Shown: positions 43,201 to 54,250 of the stretch, in pieces
Numbering within the stretch: the stretch's first letter is position 1
How the letters are laid out: each line of letters begins with the position of its first letter
Source of the DNA: an uncultured Prevotellaceae bacterium
GTDB taxonomy: Bacteria > Bacteroidota > Bacteroidia > Bacteroidales > Bacteroidaceae
DNA: 64,000 nt
Reading direction: 5' to 3'
Assembly (NCBI GenBank): GCA_900318115.1
Contig: ONJJ01000002.1
Coordinates: 62,001-126,000, forward strand
The notes under the pieces: model-generated
The model's database searches: none
What the model was told of the DNA's origin: nothing
Seen by the model: the letters and a program-made list of their open reading frames with translations, nothing else
Position numbers and translations under genes: made by a program

Positions 43201-44005
43201 CATTGAGCTCTATGGTGCCGAGGTGGCTGCTCAGAAGCTGCAGGAAGCCAAGGATGCCAAGGCTGCCGGCAGCCCCATCTGCCCCTGCCGCGGATGCGCG
43301 CTGGAGAGCGAACTCCTTAAAGGCAAGGCTCATCTGGCCAAGCGCAGCCAGTGGATCATCGGCGGCGACGGTGCCTCCTACGACATCGGCTACGGCGGTC
43401 TCGACCACGTCATCGCTACCGGCGAAGATGTCAACATCCTCGTCCTCGACACCGAGGTCTATTCCAACACCGGCGGTCAGGCTTCCAAGGCAACGCCGCT
43501 CGGCGCCATCGCTCAGTTCGCTGCTCAGGGCAAGCGCATCCGCAAGAAGGACCTCGGCATGATTGCCACCACCTACGGCTACGTCTATGTCGCTCAGATC
43601 GCTATGGGCGCCGACCACGCACAGACCCTCAAGGCTATCCGCGAGGCCGAGGCTTGGCACGGACCCAGCATCATCATCGCCTACGCTCCCTGTATCAACC
43701 ACGGCCTGAAGGCCGGTATGGGCAAGAGCCAGGCCGAGGAGCGCAAGGCCGTTGAGTGTGGCTACTGGCACCTCTGGCGCTTCAACCCCGCCCTCATCGA
43801 AGAAGGCAAGAACCCGTTCTCGCTCGACTCCAAGGAGCCCAACTGGGACAAGTTCCACGACTTCCTCATGGGCGAGGTGCGCTACCTCAGTGTCAAGAAG
43901 GCTTATCCCAACGAGGCCGAGGAACTCTTCGCCGAGGCACAGCGCATGGCACAGCTCCGCTACAAGAGCTATGTCCGCAAGACTCAGGAAGACTGGACTG
44001 AGTGA
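40286..44005 (+). CDS. nifJ: Pyruvate:ferredoxin (flavodoxin) oxidoreductase
   Basis: A 1239-residue single-chain enzyme oxidising pyruvate to acetyl-CoA and CO2 with reduction of ferredoxin or flavodoxin. Domain order: TPP pyrimidine domain with YPITPSSPMAEHVDEW, transketolase-C-like and gamma domains, then two [4Fe-4S] sites CIECNQCAYVCPH (near 692) and CLGCGNCADVCPG (near 748), and the TPP/Mg domain with GDGASYDIGYGG and NTGGQASKATPLG. A CSGCGETPY cysteine motif binds the third cluster. Extreme codon bias implies strong expression. Monocistronic with its own promoter and terminator. Confidence 0.97.
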   Translation: MAKEKKFITCDGNEAAAHVSYMFSEVAAIYPITPSSPMAEHVDEWAARGRKNLWGQTVSVQEMQSEAGAAGAVHGSLQAGALTTTFTASQGLLLMIPNMYKIAGELIPCVFDVSARTLASHSLCIFGDHQDVMACRQTGFAMLCEGGVQEVMDLTAVAHLASLETCVPFVNFFDGFRTSHEYHKIELMDQEDIRPLVKEEYIQRFRDRAMSPERPITRGTAENPETFFTHREACNPYYDSVPEVVEKYLGEISKITGREYHLFSYYGAEDADRMIILMGSATDAAREAIDYLNANGQKVGMISVHLYRPFSVKHLLAAVPKSVKRIAVLDRTKEPGANGEPLYLDVKDAFYEVENRPLIVGGRYGLGSHDTTPAQIISVFNNLALPEPKNHFTIGIVDDVTFTSLPAVEEIALGGAGMFQAKFYGLGADGTVGANKNSVKIIGDNTDKYCQAYFSYDSKKSGGFTCSHLRFGDTPIRSTYLVTTPNFVACHVQAYLHMYDVTRGLQDGGTFLLNTIFEGEELAKFMPNKVKRYFAQHNITVYTINATKIAQEIGLGNRTNTILQSAFFRITGVIPVELAVEQMKKFIVKSYGSKGEDVVNKNYAAVDRGNEYKPFAVDPAWAQLPDDAEKQDDAPAFVKEVVRPINAQAGDLLPVSAFAKFGTTDGSWEVGTAAYEKRGVEAFVPVWDKENCIECNQCAYVCPHAAIRPFVLTDEELAQFEGLDSREMKAPAAMKGMHFVIEPSVLDCLGCGNCADVCPGRTAQAAKLGVEPASLKALKMVPFNPDKAEMKKMAADWDKLVKVPSKQDLVDIRSNVKNSQLARPLFEFSGACSGCGETPYVKLISQLFGDRQMVANATGCSSIYSASIPSTPYTKNEKGQGPCFNNSLFEDFCEFGLGMQLGHKKMRGILREKAEELVKTTAFDWMREATQKWLDTYEDSAANRKATDEFVAALEKAILPIDGAIEFWQGKGIELYGAEVAAQKLQEAKDAKAAGSPICPCRGCALESELLKGKAHLAKRSQWIIGGDGASYDIGYGGLDHVIATGEDVNILVLDTEVYSNTGGQASKATPLGAIAQFAAQGKRIRKKDLGMIATTYGYVYVAQIAMGADHAQTLKAIREAEAWHGPSIIIAYAPCINHGLKAGMGKSQAEERKAVECGYWHLWRFNPALIEEGKNPFSLDSKEPNWDKFHDFLMGEVRYLSVKKAYPNEAEELFAEAQRMAQLRYKSYVRKTQEDWTE

Positions 44006-44111
44006 GAGCTGTGATAAGCTCGCTTAATCATTGTCGAGCGAAGATTCAATCTCGACGAAGTCAAGATTGGAACCAAGAATAACACCACGTTATTCGTGAA
44101 TACCCATAATG

Positions 44112-44144
44112 AAAGGAGCCCCCGATTCGAGGGCTCCTTTTTCG
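44112..44144 (+). terminator. Terminator after the pyruvate oxidoreductase gene
   Basis: Stem AAAGGAGCCC/GGGCTCCTTT with a 9-base loop, running into further T residues about 107 bp after the stop. Confidence 0.8.
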
Positions 44145-44233
44145 TCACCCCCCTCTATCCTTTTCGGCGAAAAAGTTGCGCGATGCTCCCTCGCGAGATT
44201 GATAATCTTGCCCCTCGGGGACTGGAAGGGGCA

Positions 44234-44325
44234 GAAAAGCGCTGACCGCGCTGACCGCGTTGACCACTCCGCAGCGAAATCTGAGAAAAGCGCTGACCGC
44301 GCTGACCGCGTTGACCACTCGCCCT
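44234..44325 (+). repeat. 51-bp repeats, intergenic copies
   Basis: One complete and one partial copy (44234-44284, 44285-44325) of a unit starting GAAAAGCGCTGACCGCGCTG. The same unit, in the same orientation relative to the coding strand, forms four in-frame copies inside the gene at 47772-49334. Confidence 0.85.
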
Positions 44326-44482
44326 CTCGCATAAAAAACAAAGAAAACCACCGCCTCTTCCTCTCGCGAGGTGGGGCAGCGGTTTCTACTCTGCTCTGGG
44401 TTGCGGGGTTCCCTGGCCTCCGGTCATTCCATTATTTTCATGGACGTGTCTCTGATAGACGGGATCCTCTGGGGCCGAGGCT

Positions 44483-46858
44483 CTATCGGCGTGCCTGCTG
44501 GCTGGCGAGGTATGTCTCGGTCTTGGTGTAGAGGCGGCGGGCATTGTCGTAGGTGACATAGCCTCGGCGTCGCCAGTTGCGTATCATGTTTGCCGGGTCG
44601 GGACTCATGCCCTGAGCCGCGCGTATGATTTTAGCGTCCTCCTCGCAGAATGTTTCGGGCAGGCAGTTGAGCAGGTTGGGTACTCCTCCCGTTGGCTGGC
44701 AGTTGTCCTGTTCGAGCTGTCGCCGCATCTCGCTTCCGAAGAGCCACATCTTGCACCACATATCGTACTCGAAGCTCCATCGTACGAAGTCTTCGATCTC
44801 GCGGCTCCAACGGTTTCCCTCGATGATGTAGAGGAGCATGCCTCGCTTGAAAGCGGCTACCATGGCTCGGAAGGAAAGCTCGCGCCATGCTTCGTCGTCG
44901 CTGAGTGTTGCGTAGGCTCGGTTTTCCTCCAACATCTTATCGATGAGCTTGTTGGCGCGTGGGCAGATGATGAGTCCGCTGGCCTGGCAGGCGCGGTGCA
45001 CGTAGGGTGCCACGAGTTCCTGGAAGCGCTGGTCGTAGGTGCCATAGACGGGCATGCGGTCGTCCTCTGTGTGGATGGTGGCGAAGGTCATTCGTGATAC
45101 GGTTCCGTCCATGATGCCTCGGCGGAAGAACTGTCGGCACTTCTGGGGTGTTGTGCTGGCGTTGAAGTTCCATCGCATGTGGACGGTTGCCGTCACGGAC
45201 TGTACTCCCACTCGCTCCTGCCCGTACTCGCTGGCGTCCCACGCCAGTCGCAGGATCTGGCTGACCTGGTCGCCGCGGGAGTTGGTTCGCAGGTTGTTCA
45301 GGAGCTCAATCTCGTCCATGCGTGAGTAGATGAATCGTCCCTGCGCGTCGGCGAGCTTCTGCACGAGCGCTGCGTTTGTCATATCCGTCTGCACCCACTG
45401 CACGCAGAGTCCTTCGGGTCGGTCGGGCTTCTGGGCGTTGGCGCTGGCGGCGGCGCACTCGTCCTTCCACGCCTGCTCGGCGGCACGTGCCTGTTCGTCG
45501 GCGGCCTTGATGTCAGCCATGATGGCGTCGATGGGCTTGTTGACGCAGCTCTTGCCGCTGGACATCTTTGCCACGAGAATGACTTGGAACGTCGGCTCCA
45601 GCTCGGAGTTGTCGTTGTAGCGGAACCGGACTCCGTGGAGGTGCACGGCCAGTGGTGCGAACACACTCATGGCCACTGCGGGCTTCAGGTGCTGGGGGAC
45701 CTTGGAGGTGAGCAGCTTCAGAGAGCGAGGGAGCTGTGTGGGCAGCTGCGGAGGCACGGGGCTGGCGGTGGGGTGCTGCTGTCGTTCCTGCTCTGCCTGA
45801 TGGCGTCGGCGCGCAATGTCGATTGCTCGCTTGAGGATGTTAGGCATATTCTGGTTCTGGTCTCGCGTGCAGGCGGAGTGAATTGTCTTCTTCCATCGCT
45901 GCTGTTCCTCTCCGTAGTTGGGCAGCACCTGCTGGACCCAGGCCTCGTCGTCGTTGCAGATGTAGCGCAGGTTGCACGCCATGGCGAAGATGAAGTTGTT
46001 GCGTGAACCGTGCACAGGGATTCCTCCCAGCTGCTCCTCCAGTGCGTGGAGGATTGTTTCGTAGGGTACGCCCTCGAATTCGGTCTCATACGTGCGGTCG
46101 TCTTCGCCTGCAGGTCCTGTCGTAGAGGTCTGTGCGTCCTGATGTGTGGCCTCGTGCAGCGTGGTGCGGGCGCCTGTGCAGCAGGCTGCATCGTGCTGAG
46201 GAGCCAGCTGTGTGGGGCTCTGCAGCAGGCTGTCTGCGGCTTCCTGTCCGGGTAGGGGTCGGGAATTCAGTTGCGGGGGCATGAAGAGTGCGGGCTCGTC
46301 TAAATAAATAATGTACGCGCGCGGGACGGCGAAGCTGCATCGTGCGAGGTCCTTGACGCAGGCGTCGAAGCGCTGGCATCCGATGTCCTCGGCCAGTCGC
46401 TGTTGGGCCATCTCCAGGCTCTCGCCCTCCATCATTCGGAATACGAGTCGCAGTCCTTCGCCGCTGGGGCTTACGTGCGCGAGGCAGATTCGTAGCTGCT
46501 GCTCTCGTCCGGCCACGTGCTGGAAGTAGTACTCGCGGGGTGCCACGTCGAGGTGGTCGAGGTCGAGGATGCTGAGTCCGCTGGGCACGGCACTGGCGTT
46601 GCTGCGATGGCCGTCGGCGAAGGTGGCGTGGAAGCAGAATACGGGCAGCTTGCGCTTGAGTTCGCTCTTGCGTCGCTCGTACTCCTCGGCAGTGATCTCG
46701 CCGCGCTGCCAGCTCGCGCGTTCCTTATTAATTGTTGCACACACGTTAGCGGTCAGTTCGTTGTCGAGGATACCGCTGAAGTCCTCGGGTGAGCAGGGGA
46801 ACATCCCGTTGACCTGCTGCACGCTGGGAGCAAAGCTCCAAGAATACATTTTATCCAT
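44483..46858 (-). CDS. VirE-N/DUF3987-type primase-helicase-like protein
   Basis: A 791-residue protein. Residues 60-190 form a BT4734/VirE N-terminal-like domain, a primase-polymerase-type fold: FCFHATFADG, LSILDLDHLD and SPSGEGLRLVFRM. A helical region with GSRNNFIFAMACNLRYICND follows (primase C-terminal-like). Residues 400-650 match DUF3987-type ATPases, with a P-loop-like KMSSGKSCVNKP and YSRMDEIELLNNL. Such proteins occur on integrated elements of Bacteroidales and as isolated copies. Around residues 205-240 is a low-complexity linker. No integrase or conjugation gene is nearby, so it may be the remnant or core of a degraded element. Confidence 0.75.
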   Translation of the reverse strand: MDKMYSWSFAPSVQQVNGMFPCSPEDFSGILDNELTANVCATINKERASWQRGEITAEEYERRKSELKRKLPVFCFHATFADGHRSNASAVPSGLSILDLDHLDVAPREYYFQHVAGREQQLRICLAHVSPSGEGLRLVFRMMEGESLEMAQQRLAEDIGCQRFDACVKDLARCSFAVPRAYIIYLDEPALFMPPQLNSRPLPGQEAADSLLQSPTQLAPQHDAACCTGARTTLHEATHQDAQTSTTGPAGEDDRTYETEFEGVPYETILHALEEQLGGIPVHGSRNNFIFAMACNLRYICNDDEAWVQQVLPNYGEEQQRWKKTIHSACTRDQNQNMPNILKRAIDIARRRHQAEQERQQHPTASPVPPQLPTQLPRSLKLLTSKVPQHLKPAVAMSVFAPLAVHLHGVRFRYNDNSELEPTFQVILVAKMSSGKSCVNKPIDAIMADIKAADEQARAAEQAWKDECAAASANAQKPDRPEGLCVQWVQTDMTNAALVQKLADAQGRFIYSRMDEIELLNNLRTNSRGDQVSQILRLAWDASEYGQERVGVQSVTATVHMRWNFNASTTPQKCRQFFRRGIMDGTVSRMTFATIHTEDDRMPVYGTYDQRFQELVAPYVHRACQASGLIICPRANKLIDKMLEENRAYATLSDDEAWRELSFRAMVAAFKRGMLLYIIEGNRWSREIEDFVRWSFEYDMWCKMWLFGSEMRRQLEQDNCQPTGGVPNLLNCLPETFCEEDAKIIRAAQGMSPDPANMIRNWRRRGYVTYDNARRLYTKTETYLASQQARR

Positions 46859-46908
46859 GATATTTTTGTTGAAGTTCGGAAGTTCTTAACCCCCCTGACT
46901 TGACGATG

Positions 46909-46939
46909 CAAAGGTACTGTAAAACTCCGAGATGACCAA
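46909..46939 (-). promoter_or_regulatory. Promoter of the primase-helicase-like gene
   Basis: TTGG (46939-46936) and TACCTTTG (46916-46909) on the minus strand, 19 nt apart. Confidence 0.65.
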
Positions 46940-46951
46940 GGATTCCGAGAT

Positions 46952-47037
46952 GTTTGGAACGGGTTTGGAATGGGTTTGGAAAGTGGGGCTTTTCTTGGAC
47001 GAGAATTGGAAAGGTATTGGAAAGGCATTGGAAAGGC
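46952..47037 (+). repeat. Two sets of 11-bp iteron-like repeats
   Basis: GTTTGGAA units start at 46952, 46963 and 46974, and ATTGGAAAGGY units at 47005, 47016 and 47027, each with an exact 11-bp period, about one helical turn. They lie directly upstream of the primase-helicase-like gene promoter. Confidence 0.8.
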
Positions 47038-47345
47038 GAGGGGAGTGAATGGCTTTCCGGGGGGAGCCATTCTGCAGCGCAGGGGCTGTTCCACGATGCT
47101 CTCTCTGAGGGCGTCGTAGCGCGGTGCTTGTTGCAAGTTGTTGATAAATTGCGTGGTGCGATGCTTTCGTGTGTTACTGCGGTGCGGGGCGGGGGTGGTC
47201 AGCGCGGTCGGCGCGGTCAGTGCTTTTGTGGGCTCTTTGCTTTTGGGGGAGTAGGCGTTTTTTGTGTATAAATAAATATATTATAATTACTTATATGTAA
47301 TTATAGTTAATTATTTAGTAATATTTATCCTTGACTTACTACTTA

Positions 47346-47365
47346 CCTTTCCAATACCTTTCCAA
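47346..47365 (-). repeat. Inverted copy of the iteron-like repeats
   Basis: CCTTTCCAATACCTTTCCAA is the exact reverse complement of 47006-47025. The pair encloses about 320 bp that include a very AT-rich stretch at 47262-47340. Confidence 0.85.
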
Positions 47366-47610
47366 TCGCCTCAAGGATGCGCGCGGGGGGCTGACCGCGA
47401 TGACCGGGCTGACCACGTTCGGGGGGCGTGTTCCGTCTGCGCGGTGTCTTGAGTCCCCCTGGGGGCATACTATGATGTAGAAAGGGGCTCAAGTCCTAAA
47501 AATGCTTCTTTTTCAGGTCTTATGGCTAAAAAAACTGTCGGTTTTGCACACAGATAAAAAATATTAGTATCTGTGGGTTGAAGACTCTGCTCTACGGGAA
47601 AATAGTCCGT

Positions 47611-47748
47611 ATGCAGCAGATAGCTATCCTGCAGGGACTGGGCGACGAAGAGTGGTCACACATGATAATAGAATCCCCGGTGAACGTTGACATTCACCAA
47701 TTCTATCTATCGGAAAAAGGACGAAGGGTAGCTTCGCCCAGGCCTTGA
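47611..47748 (+). CDS. Possible small open reading frame
   Basis: A 45-codon frame from ATG 47611 reading MQQIAILQGLGDEEWSHMII and ending GRRVASPRP; it could extend to a TTG at 47578. The composition is protein-like (amphipathic first half), but no family is recognised, no promoter is clear and hairpins overlap it. It may be a decayed gene end or chance. Confidence 0.25.
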   Translation: MQQIAILQGLGDEEWSHMIIESPVNVDIHQFYLSEKGRRVASPRP

Positions 47749-47771
47749 GGAGCCTGTGTGCAGTTCTGGGC

Positions 47772-49334
47772 CTATGATGCCCCCTGGAGTTCTTCGGCAA
47801 TAAGCTGGCGTAACTCCTTCATGACGGCCTTGATGGCAACGTCGCGCGGGCGTTCCTTGCGTTGTTCATATTTGCTGCCCACGCAATTGCTGTCCTTGAT
47901 GATGTTCTTGTAGTCGCACGGAACGGGGTAGTCCCCTTCGGGACCGAATCCCCAGCTGTCCATGAGCTTGCAGAAGGTGGTGAGCTCGAAGGGCAGGCCG
48001 TGTTCGTTGATGAGCACGTTGGCGATGCCCGCCCACTGGTTCTTGCGGAAAACCAGCAGCTTGCCGGTCAGGCCGTAGGCGGTCAGGAGCCTGTGGAGTG
48101 CCCGCTTCAGCGCTTCTGCGCGCTGCTCTGTGGTGAGGGGAGTGAGGGGAGAGGAGTGGTCAGCGCGGTCGGCGCGGTCAGCGGTTTCCTCGGATTTCGC
48201 TGCGGAGTGGTCAGCGCGGTCAGCGCGGTCAGCGGTTTCCTCGGATTTCGCTGCGGAGTGGTCGGCGCGGTCAGCGCGGTCAGCGTTTTCCTCAGATTGC
48301 GCTGTGGAGTGGTCATCGCGGTCAGCGCGGTCAGCGTTTTCCTCGGAGTCGAAGTTGACCACTTGTTCCAGTTCCCTGCGCAGCTGCTGGTCGTCGTCGC
48401 GCCCCCATCGACGGACGCTGACGCGGCCCTTGAGCACCATGAGGATGATGCCGGAGAAGAGGCCGAAGAGCTGGCGGCGAGGTACGTGCTTGTAGAAGGT
48501 CTCGCGGAGGAAGTCTACGGGGTCGTTGAGGAACGTGTCGTAGAGGTGATAGGGGAACTGCTGGAGGAGTTGCTCGAGCTCGTCGAGGCGGTTGTCGAAG
48601 GTGTAGTGCGCTTCTTCGTAGTGTTGGCGCTTCAGTGTCTGCGGCCATCGGATGAATAGCTGGTGGGCGGTCTGCAGGCGTGTGTCGTGGTTCATGAGTT
48701 GCCCCTTCTGCGTGCGCAAAGCCAAAGCCTGTTTCAGCCATCGCTCGTTCTCCTCGTCGGTGGCGGCTTGGCGCTCGTTCTGCTCCAACAGTTGCAGGAT
48801 ATGCTGTCGTGTCCGGTTCATTTCCCGGCTGGTGTCTGATGGGTTGTCGGTGAGAAACTCAATCATGAGCGCGCTCACGCTGTTCCAGTCGGTGGGCTTT
48901 GCCTCCAGGAGTTCTATGAGGTCGTCGGCTCGCTCGCTGATGCTGATCAGTGCAGGCGGCAGAAGCCAGAGGTCAGGCCACTTCCATTGGTCATAGGGCA
49001 GCTGGGCATAAGGGTCGAAGTCTGTGTCGATAGCTTCGCACTGCACCTCCGCGCGGAGTTGCGGCGGGTCGGTGGAGATATTTATCACGCGTGCCGTCAG
49101 TCGCTTGCGGCCAGTGGCGTGCAGTGCTTGGTGCACGATGTCGAGGTCCGTGGCAGCCACGTAGCCCACGGTGGTCTCGCGGTCTTTCACTTTCAAGGCA
49201 AAGGGGTCAGAGGGATTCATTTCATCGCGCAGCAGCGTCAGGCGCTTGCCGATGCTGTCCTCGATGTAGTCTTTGTAGTAGGATTCCACGCCGCAGTGCG
49301 TGAGTCCGACTATGTCAATCCAGAATGTTTTCAT
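47772..49334 (-). CDS. Uncharacterised protein with HIRAN-like N-terminus and 17-residue repeats
   Basis: A 520-residue protein. Residues 8-75 (LTHCGVESYYKDYIEDSIGKRLTLLRDEMNPSDPFALKVKDRETTVGYV in part) have the G-x-Y...G..L.L..E.NP.D..A..V......GYV layout of HIRAN domains, which bind DNA ends in SWI/SNF and phage proteins; this is a pattern match only. The middle is helical and Gln/Leu-rich. Residues about 326-393 are four 17-residue repeats SEETADRADRADHSAAK. The C-terminal 120 residues (LLVFRKNQWAGIANVLINEHG...) are unassigned. A promoter -7 element ends only 5 bases before the ATG, implying a nearly leaderless mRNA. Confidence 0.6.
   Translation of the reverse strand: MKTFWIDIVGLTHCGVESYYKDYIEDSIGKRLTLLRDEMNPSDPFALKVKDRETTVGYVAATDLDIVHQALHATGRKRLTARVINISTDPPQLRAEVQCEAIDTDFDPYAQLPYDQWKWPDLWLLPPALISISERADDLIELLEAKPTDWNSVSALMIEFLTDNPSDTSREMNRTRQHILQLLEQNERQAATDEENERWLKQALALRTQKGQLMNHDTRLQTAHQLFIRWPQTLKRQHYEEAHYTFDNRLDELEQLLQQFPYHLYDTFLNDPVDFLRETFYKHVPRRQLFGLFSGIILMVLKGRVSVRRWGRDDDQQLRRELEQVVNFDSEENADRADRDDHSTAQSEENADRADRADHSAAKSEETADRADRADHSAAKSEETADRADRADHSSPLTPLTTEQRAEALKRALHRLLTAYGLTGKLLVFRKNQWAGIANVLINEHGLPFELTTFCKLMDSWGFGPEGDYPVPCDYKNIIKDSNCVGSKYEQRKERPRDVAIKAVMKELRQLIAEELQGAS
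48154..48357 (-). repeat. Four in-frame 51-bp repeats
   Basis: Units start at 48154, 48205, 48256 and 48307 on the plus strand (each opening GAGTGGTC), the last incomplete. They match the intergenic repeat at 44234-44325. Fragments of the same GCGGTCAGCGCGGTC motif occur near 47196-47220 and 47390-47415. Confidence 0.85.
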
Positions 49335-49339
49335 GGGTG

Positions 49340-49347
49340 CAAAAGTA
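49340..49347 (-). promoter_or_regulatory. Promoter -7 element of the HIRAN-like gene
   Basis: TACTTTTG on the minus strand ending 5 nt before the ATG; transcription would start at or next to the start codon. Confidence 0.5.
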
Positions 49348-49405
49348 CAAAGAAATCGCGAAAGTTGTTCACGAATTCAAAAATATTGGTTATTTCTCCT
49401 CCGTG

Positions 49406-53983
<4,578 letters not shown>

Positions 53984-54010
53984 TTATTCGTGGGTTGTTT
54001 GTTTCGGCTG

Positions 54011-54041
54011 CAAAGTTAGCAACACTTTTCCACAATGCCAA
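54011..54041 (-). promoter_or_regulatory. Promoter of the GH2 gene
   Basis: TTGG (54041-54038) and TAACTTTG (54018-54011) on the minus strand, 19 nt apart; leader about 50 nt. Confidence 0.75.
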
Positions 54042-54187
54042 TTTTTGTAGGCGGAAATGTCGGGAAATGCTGCTTTTTGACATTTTTGGCACGCAAACAA
54101 ACGTCTCAAGGGGCTAAAAAGAGACGTAATGAGACAAAAATGGAAGAAAAAGTAACGCGCGTTGGCAGGTGTTCGCGCGAAAGTAAG

Positions 54188-54195
54188 TATCTTTG
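54188..54195 (+). promoter_or_regulatory. Promoter -7 element of the GH5-GH43 operon
   Basis: TATCTTTG, 56 nt before the ATG. TTGG at 54162-54165 is a possible -33 element but with a long 22-nt spacer, consistent with control by an activator such as the regulator encoded at the end of this operon. Confidence 0.6.
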
Positions 54196-54250
54196 CAGCG
54201 CAAAACGACCTCCTGACGATTCAGAAAACGACAACTAAATATCGAATAAA

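Larger units (their letters stand above)
44006..44482. other. Intergenic region with repeats
   Basis: Between the pyruvate oxidoreductase gene and the primase-helicase-like gene on the opposite strand. It holds a terminator (44112-44144) and the 51-bp repeat array (44234-44325). The rest (44326-44482) shows no gene or structure I can support. Confidence 0.6.
46859..47771. other. Long gene-poor region of the accessory island
   Basis: This 0.9-kb region contains the promoter at 46909, iteron-like repeats and their inverted partner, an AT-rich block (47262-47340) and a group of hairpins between 47448 and 47740: CTTGAG..CCCC/GGGGCTCAAG, CACAGATA/TATCTGTG, TACGG/CCGTA, GGTGAA/TTCACC. A short open frame at 47611-47748 overlaps the last hairpins. 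No larger gene was found. Confidence 0.6.

Noticed and set aside
41684..43858. Antisense open frame of 724 codons opposite the pyruvate oxidoreductase gene
   Set aside because: Leu/Val/Gly-rich shadow of a strongly codon-biased gene; no motifs.
44109..44531. Plus-strand 140-codon open frame downstream of the pyruvate oxidoreductase gene
   Set aside because: It starts within the terminator and is built largely from the 51-bp repeat and from antisense of the next gene.
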